Of a DNA stretch of 64,000 bases, positions 1-9,537 are shown piece by piece. Below the pieces are notes generated by a model, which saw nothing but the letters and a program-made list of their open reading frames with translations, was not told the DNA's origin and did not search any database. How positions within the stretch are numbered: position 1 is the stretch's first letter; each line of letters opens with the position of its first letter. The translations under genes and the position numbers were made by a program. Origin of the DNA: CAYOHG01 sp964465125 (GTDB taxonomy: Bacteria; Planctomycetota; Phycisphaerae; UBA1845; Fen-1342); contig CAYXIO010000015.1 in NCBI GenBank assembly GCA_964465125.1, positions 8,479 through 72,478 of the forward strand, given 5' to 3'.

Positions 1-955
1 GCGAAGTCAGCCGCACGCGGCCCGTCCGGTCGTAATCGACGACGCAGTGTGCCTGGTTCGAGTCCTCGCCCGCCGCCGGGTCGACCACCTCGATCATGGC
101 GCGCGGCACGGGCGGATGGTAGATGATGGCGTAGTTGTCGGCGGGGTCGAACGGCTTGTGCACCGCCAGGCCCATCAGCGTGTTTCCGTAGGTGGGGACG
201 AAGTCGACGGCGTGATTCTCGCAGAGCTCCTCGCGCGCGAAGCGGTGGAATTGCGGGGTCATCGACGTGCCGCCGCAGAAGATGCCGCGGATGCCCGCGC
301 GCGTGAGCGAGACTTTCTCGCAGAGCGCCTCGAGCAGCTTGGGGGTGGTGAAGAGGCACTGCACGTTGCGATGGGCGCGCAGGATAATGAGCGCCTGGCT
401 GATGACGTGGTCTTTGTACTCCTGCATTTCGCGCAAGCGGCCGCTCCTGGAAAGCCGCACGACCCAGCGCGGATCGAGATCGACGTGAAACGCGATGCCG
501 CCGCGGTGCTGAGCGAGGTGCTCGATGGCGAGGCGCAGGCGGCGCGGGCCGGTCGGTCCGAGCATCAGCCAGTCGGCCCCGCGCGGAAACGACGCGTCGG
601 AGAGCGTCAGGCTGAACTGCTCGTAGTCGATGCGGAAGTCGTCGATGCTGATCCGGCACTTCGGGACGCCGGTGCTCCCACCGGTCTCGAACACGGAGAC
701 CGGCCGATCGGCCAGCGCGCGCGGCACCCAGCGGCGCACCGGCCCCCCGCGGAGCCACTCATCCCGGAACGGCGGGAAGCGGTCGAGATCGGCGTAGGAG
801 CGGATTTCGCGGCGCGGGTCCCAGCCGAGCTTGGCGGCGAACTCGAGCCAGAACGGGCATCCGCTGGCAGGGTCGAAATGCCAGTCGATGATCTCGCGCG
901 TATGCGCGTCGAGACGCGCCAGGGCCTGTGCCGCGATTTCGGACGATACGGACAT
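1..955 (-). CDS. adenylate-forming (CoA ligase-like) enzyme, partial
   Basis: About 318 N-terminal residues are visible; the C-terminus lies outside the window. The adenylation P-loop 'FETGGSTGVPK' is at residues 89-99 and a later 'YDRTGRVRLT' matches the ANL-family 'Y-R-T-G-D' region, so the protein probably activates a carboxylic acid as an acyl-adenylate, in the phenylacetate-CoA ligase/LuxE-like branch. The ATG at 955 is preceded by an AAGG element about 9 nt upstream and lies only 16 nt after the stop of the PQQ-type gene, so it is the fourth gene of a minus-strand run that starts with another ANL enzyme. The substrate cannot be read from the sequence. Whether it ends in a full C-terminal lid domain is unknown. 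Confidence 0.75.
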   Translation of the reverse strand, partial: MSVSSEIAAQALARLDAHTREIIDWHFDPASGCPFWLEFAAKLGWDPRREIRSYADLDRFPPFRDEWLRGGPVRRWVPRALADRPVSVFETGGSTGVPKCRISIDDFRIDYEQFSLTLSDASFPRGADWLMLGPTGPRRLRLAIEHLAQHRGGIAFHVDLDPRWVVRLSRSGRLREMQEYKDHVISQALIILRAHRNVQCLFTTPKLLEALCEKVSLTRAGIRGIFCGGTSMTPQFHRFAREELCENHAVDFVPTYGNTLMGLAVHKPFDPADNYAIIYHPPVPRAMIEVVDPAAGEDSNQAHCVVDYDRTGRVRLTS

Positions 956-971
956 GAAACGGCCTTCAGCC

Positions 972-2501
972 TTATTCGTTCGCGGCGGCGGGCTTGACCG
1001 GCTGACCCTGCACGCCTTCCTTCATCGCAAACAACGTGCGGCGGTTGTTGACGTAGAGCACACCGTTGGCGGCGACCGCGGTCGTGTAGACCGAGTTGCC
1101 CATGTCGTTCTTGGCGATCAGCTTCATCTCCTTGCCGGCCGCGAGCACGTGCACCTCGCCGTCCTCCGTGCCCAGATACACCTTGCCGTCAGCGACGTAG
1201 GCGGAGCCCCAGATCGCGGCGAAGGTGTCGTATTTCCAGTACTGCTGGCCGGTCTTCTCGTCCAGGCAGTACAGAAAGCCGCTCAGGTCGGAGATGTACA
1301 CCAGCCCGTCGCGGACGGCGGCGGTCGAGAGCGAGCGGTTGAAGCGCTCGTTGCCGACCTGCCAGGCGCAGCCCTTCCCGGTAATGTCGCCGCGCTGCGT
1401 CGCGTCGATGCAGTGAAAGTGGCCGATGCCCTCACCGTGCTCCGGGTCCTGCCCGACGCACAGGAACACGCGGTCACCGACGATCACCGGCGTCGAGATG
1501 ATGTAGCTCTTTGTGCCGCGCCCGCCGAGCATGTACTTCGCGTCCGGTGGGTTGAGGTTGTATTTCCAGAGCGGCTCGCCCTTGAGCGGTTCGAGGCCGT
1601 AGGCCCAGCCGTCGCCCCCCCCGAAGACCACCTGCGCCTGGCCGGCGACGACGCCGTAGGAGGGCGACGACCATTGTCCGTGGAGCGTGTCGCGGCCGGG
1701 GTCGTTGCGCTCCCAGACGACTTCGCCGGTGTTCTTGTTGACGGCGACGAAAGCCGGCGCCTTCGGTGCCGGCAGGTTGAGATGCCCCTCGTCGACGCCG
1801 TTGGAAGTGATCAGGTACACCAGGTCACCGACCACCACGGGCGACGAGGTCGCGAGGTTGTGGGGGAAGACGCCGAGCTCGTTGATCATGTCGAGCGCCC
1901 AGACGATGTCGGCGTCCTCCTTTTCGCTGTACTTCTCATCGGTGACGGGGCCGTCGTTCTCGCCGTCGAGAAAGCCCTCGGTGTCGGCGCAGACCAGCTC
2001 ACAGCGGTTGCTGACGTAATACACGCGGTTGGCGACCACGCAGGCGCTGGAGCAGATGCCCTGCTCGGGCCAGTCGTTGACCTGTCCGGTCGGCAGCTTG
2101 TCGTGCGTGGCCTGCCAGAGCAGCTTCCCGGTTTTCTCCTCGAAGCACAGCACGACGCCTTTGTCGCCCTTGATCTTCGCGCGGAATTCGCCGCCGTTGT
2201 TCGTGCCGATGAAGATCTTGCCGTCGGCGACGACGGTGTTGCCGTAGGACTGCGAGCCGAGCGGCGCGGTCCAGAGGATGTTCTGGCCGGTCTTGATGTC
2301 CCACTGCGCGGGCAGGCCGGTCTCGTCGGAGACCATGTTGCGGTTCGGCGCTCCGCCCCACATGGGCCAATCGCCCTTCTTGGGTTTGTTCGTGTCCTGG
2401 GCGAAGCTGGCCGCCGCGCCGAGACCCAGCAGTACGAGCGCACCCAGGCGGCGGCCGAACGATCCGCCGATCGCACGAATACGGATAGTCGAGTCACGCA
2501 C
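972..2501 (-). CDS. exported PQQ-like beta-propeller protein
   Basis: A protein of 509 residues with a cleavable signal peptide (Arg-rich start, hydrophobic core, Ala-rich cleavage region near residue 34) followed by repeated beta-propeller blades with the PQQ-repeat signature, for example 'VVCFEEKTGKLLWQ'-type 'D-xx-TG-xx-xW' turns. These proteins are periplasmic or extracellular; some are PQQ dehydrogenases, others are BamB-like scaffolds, and no cofactor or calcium ligand set can be assigned here. The frame is open to 2591, but GTG 2501 has a GGGAG element exactly 8 nt upstream (2510-2514) and avoids overlap with the upstream gene, so it is preferred. Co-oriented with the larger PQQ gene (79 nt) and the partial ANL enzyme (16 nt). 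Confidence 0.8.
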   Translation of the reverse strand: MRDSTIRIRAIGGSFGRRLGALVLLGLGAAASFAQDTNKPKKGDWPMWGGAPNRNMVSDETGLPAQWDIKTGQNILWTAPLGSQSYGNTVVADGKIFIGTNNGGEFRAKIKGDKGVVLCFEEKTGKLLWQATHDKLPTGQVNDWPEQGICSSACVVANRVYYVSNRCELVCADTEGFLDGENDGPVTDEKYSEKEDADIVWALDMINELGVFPHNLATSSPVVVGDLVYLITSNGVDEGHLNLPAPKAPAFVAVNKNTGEVVWERNDPGRDTLHGQWSSPSYGVVAGQAQVVFGGGDGWAYGLEPLKGEPLWKYNLNPPDAKYMLGGRGTKSYIISTPVIVGDRVFLCVGQDPEHGEGIGHFHCIDATQRGDITGKGCAWQVGNERFNRSLSTAAVRDGLVYISDLSGFLYCLDEKTGQQYWKYDTFAAIWGSAYVADGKVYLGTEDGEVHVLAAGKEMKLIAKNDMGNSVYTTAVAANGVLYVNNRRTLFAMKEGVQGQPVKPAAANE

Positions 2502-2580
2502 GCCCAAAACTCCCGTTCGAAGGGCCGGCTCGTCGCGTTGCCCAGGCAGGTCGAGGCCCACGGCCGCCGGCGGTCGTTCG

Positions 2581-4821
2581 CTATTCCTCATGGGCCATCA
2601 CCCGGATGTTGTCGAAGCAGACCACGGTTCCCTTCTTCTTCTCGGTGGTGCCGGCGGCGTACGAGTACAGCGCCGGGCTGCCTTCGCGATTGGGGAACGG
2701 ATCCTCCATTTCGATCGTCCACGCCGCGGGCTCGGGCTGCTCGCGCGGCCAGACCTTGCCGCGGACGAGCGCCTTGTCGCCCTGCGGCTTCACGCTGAGC
2801 TTGACGCGATACCACACGTCGGCCTGCCACTCGAACGGCAGGTCTTTCTGGAGTCGCGGAATCGGATCCCAGGTCACCAGCCGCAGCGTCTGCATGTTAC
2901 CCAGCATCCGCAGCTCGTAGCGCGTGTTGATCAGCCCCATGTCGGGCATCCAGCGCGGCAGCTCCGAGCCGAGCATGTCGGCCTGAAGCGTGTAGCCGCC
3001 TTCCAGCGGCGGGGTCATGTACATGCGCAGCCGCATGAAGATCGGCGACGGCTTCTCGGATAGCGTCTGGAGCACACGGTTGCCGTCGCGCTCCACGACC
3101 TTGACGCGCTGCGCGACGTTCTGCCAGCCTGCGGGGACCGAGTCGGCCGGGTAGGACTCGAAGTCCTCCTGGAAGTCGGCCCTGTCGGGTGCGATGCGCA
3201 CACGCGCGACGGACTCCTCATCGCCAACCCACTTGACCTTCACCACCCCCGCGCCGAACGCCGCGGTCGGGTCGGCCGTGAACGTCTGGGACGTTTCGTC
3301 CAACGTGCCCTTGACCCCTGCAACACTCCAGCGCGGCTCCTGGCTGTGGAACCGGACGGCGCGCTTGCCGGCGCTGGTAAAGGCCGACAGTTCAAAGCGG
3401 ACGGATTCGCCCGGCGCAAGTGTCACCTCCGCCGGCGAAATCAGCGTCCGCGTGATCAGCTCGCCGGGCGGATCGGTTTCGGCGGCGGCAGCGACGGCGG
3501 CGCCGGCCGGCGCAGGCGCGGCCGTCTTCGATGCCAGGCAATACGTTCCATAGCGGGTCTGAAAGTAGACGCGTCCATCGGCGATGGACGGCGAGCCCTG
3601 CATTTCCGTAATGGCGTCGTCGACTTTCGGGAATTCCACCTTGCTGAGCACCTCGGGCTTGTCGCCGGCGTCACGCAGAATCCAGAACGCGCCGTTCTGC
3701 TCGCCGGCGTAGATCACCCCGTCCGCCGTGATCACCGGCGAGCCGCGGCCGATCCGCCCCAGGCTGAAGTCCCAGATCGATTGCCCGGTCTTTGCGTCGA
3801 AGCAATGCAGGCCCGCGGAATTGTCGATCAGATAGAGCCGGCCGTGGTTGATCGTGGGCGAGGCGTAGCCGGCGTCGATCCCGTCATGCCGCCAGATTTC
3901 GTTCGTCTTGGTGATGTCGCCGCTGCCCACGCCGAGGATGCAGGCCAGCCGCCCCATGACCGTGGTGTCGAAGTTCTCCTCGCTGTGGCCGACGTACACG
4001 TGGTCGCCGTCGACGACCGGGGAGATGTTGAGCGGCCGGGCCGCGAGCCGGTACTTCCAGTCCGTCTGCCCGGTGCGCGACTGAAGTGCATAGACCCAGC
4101 CGTCCGAACTCGGACAGATCAGTCGGCGCTGGCCGCCGAGGATCGCGACCACGGGCGTCGCATAGGTCGTGTCCAACGGGCGTTCTCCCGGGGTGACGGC
4201 CCAGACCGTGTGCCCGTCGCGCTTGTCGAGCGCCACGTAGAGATGCACCATCGGGGCCTTGTCGCTCCACCCGGTGCTCAGAAAGCTGATGACGACGCGA
4301 TCCTCATCGATGATCGGAGAGTACAGCCGGCCGCCGTAGCCGCTGAAGCGCCCGAACTCCTCGACCAGCGAGCGCTTCCAGAACGCGCGCCCGTCGCGAC
4401 TGAAGCAGTGCAGTTCGCCGCCGGTGCCGTGGGCGAAGACGTTGCCGGTTTCGGGGTCGACGGCCAGCGCGGTCCAGCCCACGCGGTTTTCCACGATGTC
4501 GGTCAGGAAGACGGGGAAGCGCTGCTCCCAGAGCAGTCTTCCGTCTGCCGCGTCCAAGCACACGACCCGCTCGCCGAGCGTCGCACCTTCGCCGACCGGT
4601 CCGATCAGGAAGACGTGCCCCTCGTGCACCATCGGGACGCTGCGGCCGCCCACCGGGGACTGCCACAGCAGGTTGTCTCCGCTCAGGGACCAGGACGTGA
4701 CGGCGGCATTCCGGTTCACGGCGCCGTTCTGCTGCGGCCCGCGCCAATGCGTCCAGTCTTCAGCCTGCGCCACGCCGGTGGCCAGCCAGACGGCCAAAGC
4801 CAGCGACGATCGGATCAGCAT
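2581..4821 (-). CDS. exported PQQ-like propeller with C-terminal beta-sandwich
   Basis: A protein of 746 residues. Residues 1-20 are a signal peptide ending in 'GVAQA'; the mature protein starts 'EDWTHWRGPQQNG', the typical opening of planctomycete PQQ-like propellers, and repeated 'L-D-xx-x-G-xx-xW' blade motifs fill about residues 20-430. An Ala-rich linker leads to a C-terminal region (about 450-746) that looks like an Ig-like segment followed by a LamG/jelly-roll-type domain. The start at 4821 has GAGGAG 8 nt upstream; the in-frame ATG at 4857 does not. Likely periplasmic or surface located. It is the second gene of the CoA-ligase/PQQ run, 111 nt after the ligase. Enzymatic activity is not evident. 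Confidence 0.8.
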   Translation of the reverse strand: MLIRSSLALAVWLATGVAQAEDWTHWRGPQQNGAVNRNAAVTSWSLSGDNLLWQSPVGGRSVPMVHEGHVFLIGPVGEGATLGERVVCLDAADGRLLWEQRFPVFLTDIVENRVGWTALAVDPETGNVFAHGTGGELHCFSRDGRAFWKRSLVEEFGRFSGYGGRLYSPIIDEDRVVISFLSTGWSDKAPMVHLYVALDKRDGHTVWAVTPGERPLDTTYATPVVAILGGQRRLICPSSDGWVYALQSRTGQTDWKYRLAARPLNISPVVDGDHVYVGHSEENFDTTVMGRLACILGVGSGDITKTNEIWRHDGIDAGYASPTINHGRLYLIDNSAGLHCFDAKTGQSIWDFSLGRIGRGSPVITADGVIYAGEQNGAFWILRDAGDKPEVLSKVEFPKVDDAITEMQGSPSIADGRVYFQTRYGTYCLASKTAAPAPAGAAVAAAAETDPPGELITRTLISPAEVTLAPGESVRFELSAFTSAGKRAVRFHSQEPRWSVAGVKGTLDETSQTFTADPTAAFGAGVVKVKWVGDEESVARVRIAPDRADFQEDFESYPADSVPAGWQNVAQRVKVVERDGNRVLQTLSEKPSPIFMRLRMYMTPPLEGGYTLQADMLGSELPRWMPDMGLINTRYELRMLGNMQTLRLVTWDPIPRLQKDLPFEWQADVWYRVKLSVKPQGDKALVRGKVWPREQPEPAAWTIEMEDPFPNREGSPALYSYAAGTTEKKKGTVVCFDNIRVMAHEE

Positions 4822-4932
4822 GCGACGTACTCCTCTTGCGGCGTGGACCCGGTCCACGGTCGACCTCCGAGATTCCGCTTGCGCAACGCCGCACCGTCAC
4901 GCTCAGCGTGCCGATTCCTATGCGCTGCCCGT

Positions 4933-6225
4933 TCATGGTTCCGCGCGCCGCACCAGACGCCGCGACTTCATCTCAGGCTTGGGCAGACTGCCGGGCGCCA
5001 GCAGCCGCACGATCGGCCGGAAGTGCAGGCGGTCGCGCACGGCGTCCGCGACTCGCTGCGCCAGAGTCGCGACGTCGGCGCCGGCGCGCGGCTCGACGTG
5101 CAGCTCGAGTTCGTTCAAGGGGCCGCGCCGGTTGACCTCGATGCGGTGCTCGGCCACCTCCGCCAGGTCGCGGAGGATGCCCTCGATCGTCGCGGGGAAG
5201 ACGTTGTTGCCGCGGATCAGCAGCATGTCATCCAGACGCCCAAGCACGCCGCCTTCCAGGCGCGTCCAGCCCTGGCCGGGCGGGTGGGAAGCTCGGCTCA
5301 GACAGGCCAGGTCTCCGGTGCGGTAACGGAGGACCGGGTTGGCCAACCGGCCGAGGTTCGTCAGCACGAGCTCGCCGGTCTGGCCGTCCGGCAGCGGCTG
5401 AAGCGACTGAGGATCGATCACTTCCGCGATGAACTCGGTGTCGATCACGTGCAGTCCGCCGGGCGATTCGGGGAGTTCGACCCCCCAGGCGCCGACTTCG
5501 GTCATGCCGGCGTGATCGAAGACGCGCGCGCCCCAGGCGCGTTCAAGCAGGGCGCGGGTCGCAGGGATGCTCCCTCCGGGTTCGCCGGCGACGATCAGGG
5601 CGCGCACGGGGGAGCTGGCAAGGTCGATCCCGCGTTCGCGCGCCTCCTCGCAGAGCCGCAGCGCGTAGGTGGGGGTACAGCACACCACCGTCGCGCCGGC
5701 GTCGATCAGGTAGCTCAGCCTGGCGGCCGTGGACATCCCGCCGGCCGGAAGGCACAGGCAGCCGATCGATTCGGCGGCCTCGAAGGCGGCCCAGAAGCCG
5801 ATGAACGGGCCGAAGGAGAACGGCAACAGCACGCGGTCGCCGGCGTCGACGCCCGCGGCGCGCAGGATGATCTTCCAACACGAAAGCCACCAGCTCCAGC
5901 TCTCGGGCGTGTCCAGCCAGCGCAGCGGCGCGCCGCCCCCGCTGGCCGAGGTCTGGTGATAGCGCGTGTAGCGTTCGAGCGGCTCGGTCAGGTTGGTTCC
6001 GAAAGGCGGATGGGCGCGCTGGTCGGCCTCGAGCTCGGCCCGAGTCGTGAACGGCAGCGTTTCCAGCGGTGCGCCCTGGCTGAGCCCGCGCAGCTTGCTC
6101 TGGTAGAAACCGCTGCCCGTGGTGGCGCGCTCGATCACGGCGGCGAGCTTGCGGCGCTGCCCCTCACGCAGCGACAGCGTCGTACGATCCGAGAATCGAG
6201 ATTCAGCCGGGGGCACTGGCTTCAT
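4933..6225 (-). CDS. phenylacetate-CoA ligase family protein
   Basis: A cytoplasmic ANL enzyme of 430 residues, close to the usual length of PaaK-type ligases. It shows 'HQTSASGGGAPLRW' (the P-loop, with SASGGG where most relatives have SGTTG), 'AGMTEVGAWG' and 'YRTGDLA' in the expected order, and a C-terminal lid with basic residues. The known family reaction is ATP-dependent CoA thioesterification of an aryl or acyl acid through an adenylate; the substrate is not predictable here. ATG 6225 is preferred over 6267 because GAGG stands 5-6 nt upstream. It is the first gene of a four-gene minus-strand run ending in a second ANL enzyme at the window edge, which suggests the two activate related substrates. 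Confidence 0.85.
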   Translation of the reverse strand: MKPVPPAESRFSDRTTLSLREGQRRKLAAVIERATTGSGFYQSKLRGLSQGAPLETLPFTTRAELEADQRAHPPFGTNLTEPLERYTRYHQTSASGGGAPLRWLDTPESWSWWLSCWKIILRAAGVDAGDRVLLPFSFGPFIGFWAAFEAAESIGCLCLPAGGMSTAARLSYLIDAGATVVCCTPTYALRLCEEARERGIDLASSPVRALIVAGEPGGSIPATRALLERAWGARVFDHAGMTEVGAWGVELPESPGGLHVIDTEFIAEVIDPQSLQPLPDGQTGELVLTNLGRLANPVLRYRTGDLACLSRASHPPGQGWTRLEGGVLGRLDDMLLIRGNNVFPATIEGILRDLAEVAEHRIEVNRRGPLNELELHVEPRAGADVATLAQRVADAVRDRLHFRPIVRLLAPGSLPKPEMKSRRLVRRAEP

Positions 6226-6435
6226 GCTCACCTCGATCAACGGGCCGCGGAGCGGTTCGGCGCGCACGGGTCCGCGCGGGCTCAGCAGGCCGCCGCCTCG
6301 AGCGGGTCATTCGCGCGCCGCCGAGCGGGGGCGCTCCGCCAGACGCGGGCGATCAGCATCCAACCAAGATCAGCCGGGGCGCGCAGCTCCGGGCGCTGCG
6401 GCGGGTTTCGCCGGATTCCGTGCGTGGCGGTCGGC

Positions 6436-7221
6436 CTAGTTGCAATCGGCGCCGTAGGCGGCCAGAACGTTGGACAGGTCGATCAGGTCGATCGCGCCGT
6501 CGTAGTTCATGTCGCCGGCGGAGCGGAGCACCTCGGGGCCGCGCGCGCCGAAGCTGTTCAGCAGCGTGCTGAGATCGTCGAGATCGACGTCGCAGTCGCG
6601 ATCGACGTCGCCGGCGGCGCAGCCGTCGAGCGGGCAGCCCGTGTCGGCCTCGAAGATGGTGCTGACGTTGCAGACATAGGCGAAATCGAGCGGGCCGCCG
6701 GGGCCGTTCAGCGTCCCGTTCCCGCTCCAGTCCATCGTGATGCCGCCGCGAACGCCGTCGCTGAAGCTCACCGTGCCGACGGACGTGCTGGGCAGGTAGA
6801 CCGGCGAAGTCAGCCCATAGGCGCTCAGGTCGCCGGTAAAGTGAATCTCGTAGTACTCGCTGGTGGTGAACTGGCCGGTCGCCGAATCATAGGTGCCCGA
6901 CGAGCTGCCGGGGAGGATCGCGATCTGGAGATCGCCGGTGCTGATGTCGCCGGGCAGGATGAGCGGTTCGGCGGTCTGGTAGTAGTCGAGGAAGCGGGCC
7001 GTTCCCGCGTCGGGGTCGAATTCGAGCTCGTAAAACGTCGAGGTGATCGCCGAGGTCGTCACGAATCCGAAGTCCACGAAGTTCAGCGCGAAGGAGCTGG
7101 GGTTGTTCGGATCGGTCTGGGCCAGCAATGTGGTAGAGCCGGCCCAGGCCGGGGCCGAAGCTGCCAACAGGCCAAACAGCGCGGTTCCAATCCCGAGCGA
7201 GCGCGACGTAGTAAGCTGCAT
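6436..7221 (-). CDS. secreted protein with dockerin-like repeats
   Basis: A protein of 261 residues. A signal peptide (residues 1 to about 26, 'SAPAWA') precedes a beta-rich region of unknown fold. The C-terminus carries two dockerin type I/EF-hand-like calcium loops, 'GDVDRDCDVDLDDLS' and 'GDMNYDGAIDLIDLS', each followed by a short helix. In planctomycetes such tails are common on exported proteins; partner cohesins are usually not known. The frame opens far upstream (7596), but ATG 7221 has GGGAG 7 nt before it and begins the signal peptide. Transcribed divergently from the glycosyltransferase at 7493. A second protein with the same tail type lies at 25352-26485. Confidence 0.85.
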   Translation of the reverse strand: MQLTTSRSLGIGTALFGLLAASAPAWAGSTTLLAQTDPNNPSSFALNFVDFGFVTTSAITSTFYELEFDPDAGTARFLDYYQTAEPLILPGDISTGDLQIAILPGSSSGTYDSATGQFTTSEYYEIHFTGDLSAYGLTSPVYLPSTSVGTVSFSDGVRGGITMDWSGNGTLNGPGGPLDFAYVCNVSTIFEADTGCPLDGCAAGDVDRDCDVDLDDLSTLLNSFGARGPEVLRSAGDMNYDGAIDLIDLSNVLAAYGADCN

Positions 7222-7492
7222 TCTGATTCTCCCGATGACGAGGCCCCGCAGGTTGAGTCCGTTGAAGCGAACCGGGCCAGCCGGTCCGGCAAAGCGCGGC
7301 GAAAAACGCGACGCCGTCAACAACCGCCGGAGCGTACGCAGCCGCGACTCCGCTGGCAAGCGCAAGCTGGGCGCGCGCCGCGCCAGGGTATCATCCGTGG
7401 GAGCGCGCGACATGAAGCGGACCGCGCCGAACTCGTTCGCCGGTCGAATTGCGCTGCGTATCGCGGCGATCCTGGACTCGTGAGGTCGATTC

Positions 7493-8803
7493 GTGCGGGT
7501 CGTTTCCCTGGCCGCGGGCGCCGCGGGCATGCTGTGCGGCAGTTGCATCCGGGACAACCGGGTGGCGGCGGTGCTGCGCCGGATGGGACGCGACATTTTG
7601 CTCGTGCCGACCTACACCCCGCTGCGCAGCGACGAGGCGGTCGTCGCCGAAGCGCACGTAATCTTTGGCGGCGTCAACGTTTACCTGTCCTCGCGCTACC
7701 GCTGGGCGCGGCATCTTCCGCGGGGGATGCACGACTGGCTCGATTCGCCCGCCGTGCTGAAGTTGGCCACGCGTTGGTCGAGCCGCACGCAGCCGGCCGC
7801 GTTGGGTCCGCTCACGCTGGACGTTTTGGCCGGAGCGAGCGGGCCGTTGAAGCAGGAGGTAGCCCGCGCGGCCGACATGCTCCGAGAGCTTCAACCGGCC
7901 CTGGTGAATCTGCCGAACCTGATGTTCCTCGGACTCGGCCGCGCCCTGCGCGACGCGCTGGGTGTGCCGATCGTCGTGACGCTCAGCGGCGAGGACATCT
8001 TCCTCGACGGGCTGACGCAGCCGTGGCGGGACCGGGCGAATGCGCGCATCGCAGAGCTCGCCGGCGACGTGAGCGCCTTCCTGGCGACCAGCCGGTACTA
8101 CGCCGACTTCGCGGCGGATCGCTTCAACCTGCGGCGCGAGCGCATCGCGGTGGTTCCGCTGGGCGTGCCCGTGCACGACGTTCAACCGCCGACCGCTGCC
8201 GCAGCGCCATTCACGATTGGTTATCTCGCGCGGGTCTGCCCCGAGAAGGGGCTCGATCGGCTGGTGGAGGCGCTGGGCGAGCTGCGCGCGGCCGGGCGCG
8301 ACTGTCGCGTGCTGGCGGCAGGCTATCTGGGCGCCGCCGATCGCACCTTTCTGGAGCAGGTGCACCGGCGGGTGTGCGCGCTGGGGTTGCATGAGCACTT
8401 CGAGTATCGCGGGGAGGTATCGCTCGAGCAGAAACACGGATTGCTCGGCTCCGCTCACGTGTTCTCGGTTCCCACGCGCTACCACGAGGCGAAAGGGCTC
8501 TATGTGCTCGAGGCGCTGGCGGCGGGCGTGCCGGTGGTTCAGCCGAGCCACGGGTCGTTCCCGGAGATGGTCGAAGCCACCGGCGGGGGGCTGTTGTACG
8601 ATCCGGAAGCGGACGGCGCGCTGGCGGGCGGCCTGGCCAGACTGATGGACGATCCGGCCCTGCGCGAGCGCCTGTCGCGCGCGGGGCGTGCCGCGGTCCG
8701 CGACAACTGGAGTGAGCACCTGATGGCGCAGCGCACCTGGGAGATCTACGAGCAGGTCGCGGCGAATCCCGGCGGGACGACACTCATGAAGGCTCGTTCG
8801 TGA
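7493..8803 (+). CDS. glycosyltransferase family 1/4 protein
   Basis: A protein of 436 residues with the two Rossmann domains of GT-B glycosyltransferases. The N-terminal domain starts 'VVSLAAGAAGMLCGSC'; the C-terminal donor-binding domain contains 'GYLARVCPEKGLDRLVEAL' and the E-x7-E motif in 'EAKGLYVLEALAAGVPVV'. It probably transfers a sugar from a nucleotide donor to a glycan, lipid or small molecule. The start is GTG with GAGG 7 nt upstream. Its stop overlaps the start of the ABC ATPase (GTGA), which in turn overlaps the permease, so the three are translationally coupled; the sugar product might be what the transporter handles, but this is inference. Confidence 0.85.
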   Translation: MRVVSLAAGAAGMLCGSCIRDNRVAAVLRRMGRDILLVPTYTPLRSDEAVVAEAHVIFGGVNVYLSSRYRWARHLPRGMHDWLDSPAVLKLATRWSSRTQPAALGPLTLDVLAGASGPLKQEVARAADMLRELQPALVNLPNLMFLGLGRALRDALGVPIVVTLSGEDIFLDGLTQPWRDRANARIAELAGDVSAFLATSRYYADFAADRFNLRRERIAVVPLGVPVHDVQPPTAAAAPFTIGYLARVCPEKGLDRLVEALGELRAAGRDCRVLAAGYLGAADRTFLEQVHRRVCALGLHEHFEYRGEVSLEQKHGLLGSAHVFSVPTRYHEAKGLYVLEALAAGVPVVQPSHGSFPEMVEATGGGLLYDPEADGALAGGLARLMDDPALRERLSRAGRAAVRDNWSEHLMAQRTWEIYEQVAANPGGTTLMKARS

Positions 8804-9537
8804 GCTCGTCGCCGTCGACGACCGTCGAAACCCGCGTGGAAGCGCGAGGCCTCGCGCGGAGCTTTCCGACCCGCACAGGCGAGCTCGGCGTGCTGCGCGA
8901 CGCGTCGCTGACCCTGCGACCGGGAGAATCGCTGGCGGTCATGGGGCCTTCCGGCTCGGGCAAGAGCACGCTCCTGAATCTCCTGGGTACGCTGGACCGC
9001 CCGACGCGCGGCACGCTGCGCATCGGCGGGGTCGATCCGTTCGAGCTGGACGAGCGCGCCTTGGCGCACTTCCGCGGCGAGACGATCGGCTTCGTCTTTC
9101 AGGACCACCTGCTGCTCCCGCAATGCACGCTGCTTGAAAACGTGCTGCTGCCGACGCTCGCGCGAACCGGCCGTCCGGACCGATCGCCGCGAGCGCTCGA
9201 ACTGCTGCGCCGAGTAGGCCTTGCGGATCGACACGAACATCGGCCGGCCGAGCTTTCAGGCGGGGAGCGCCAGCGCGCCGCCGTAGCGCGCGCGTTGATC
9301 AACGCACCCCGTTTGCTGCTGGCGGACGAGCCGACGGGCAATCTCGATCGCCGCGCCGCCGACGCGGTCGCCGACCTGCTGCTGGAGTTGCAGCGGGCCC
9401 AGCAGTTCGCGCTCGTGGTGGTGACGCACAGTGAGGCGATCGCCGCTCGGTTCGGCGAGCGACGGACCATGGTCGACGGCGTGCTGGCCCAGGCAGCGGG
9501 TGCGACGCGCGTCGAAGGGGGTTGTGGCGGCGGATGA
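8800..9537 (+). CDS. ABC transporter ATPase, LolD/MacB type
   Basis: An ATP-binding subunit of 245 residues. Walker A 'GPSGSGKST' is at 49-57, Q-loop 'FVFQDHLLLP' near 98-107, signature 'LSGGERQR' at 152-159 and Walker B 'LLLADEPTGNLD' at 172-183. The 'FQDHLLLPQ' and 'DEPTGNLD' wording is characteristic of the lipoprotein-releasing/MacB subfamily that works with FtsX-type permeases rather than with classical importers. The GTG start overlaps the stop of the glycosyltransferase, and its stop overlaps the permease start (ATGA at 9534), so the pair forms one transporter. A role in moving lipoproteins or an exported product through mechanotransmission is the family expectation. Confidence 0.9.
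   Translation: MSSSPSTTVETRVEARGLARSFPTRTGELGVLRDASLTLRPGESLAVMGPSGSGKSTLLNLLGTLDRPTRGTLRIGGVDPFELDERALAHFRGETIGFVFQDHLLLPQCTLLENVLLPTLARTGRPDRSPRALELLRRVGLADRHEHRPAELSGGERQRAAVARALINAPRLLLADEPTGNLDRRAADAVADLLLELQRAQQFALVVVTHSEAIAARFGERRTMVDGVLAQAAGATRVEGGCGGG

Noticed and set aside
53..66. tRNA T-arm-like sequence GGTTCGAGTCC
   Set aside because: It lies in codons of the adenylate-forming enzyme, and no matching T-stem, acceptor stem or anticodon arm surrounds it.
3346..8394. A 1682-codon open frame on the plus strand opposite the PQQ and ligase genes
   Set aside because: It is antisense to genes with clear motifs and ribosome-binding sites; its translation is Arg/Ala/Gly-rich without domains. 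Long antisense frames are expected at this G+C content.
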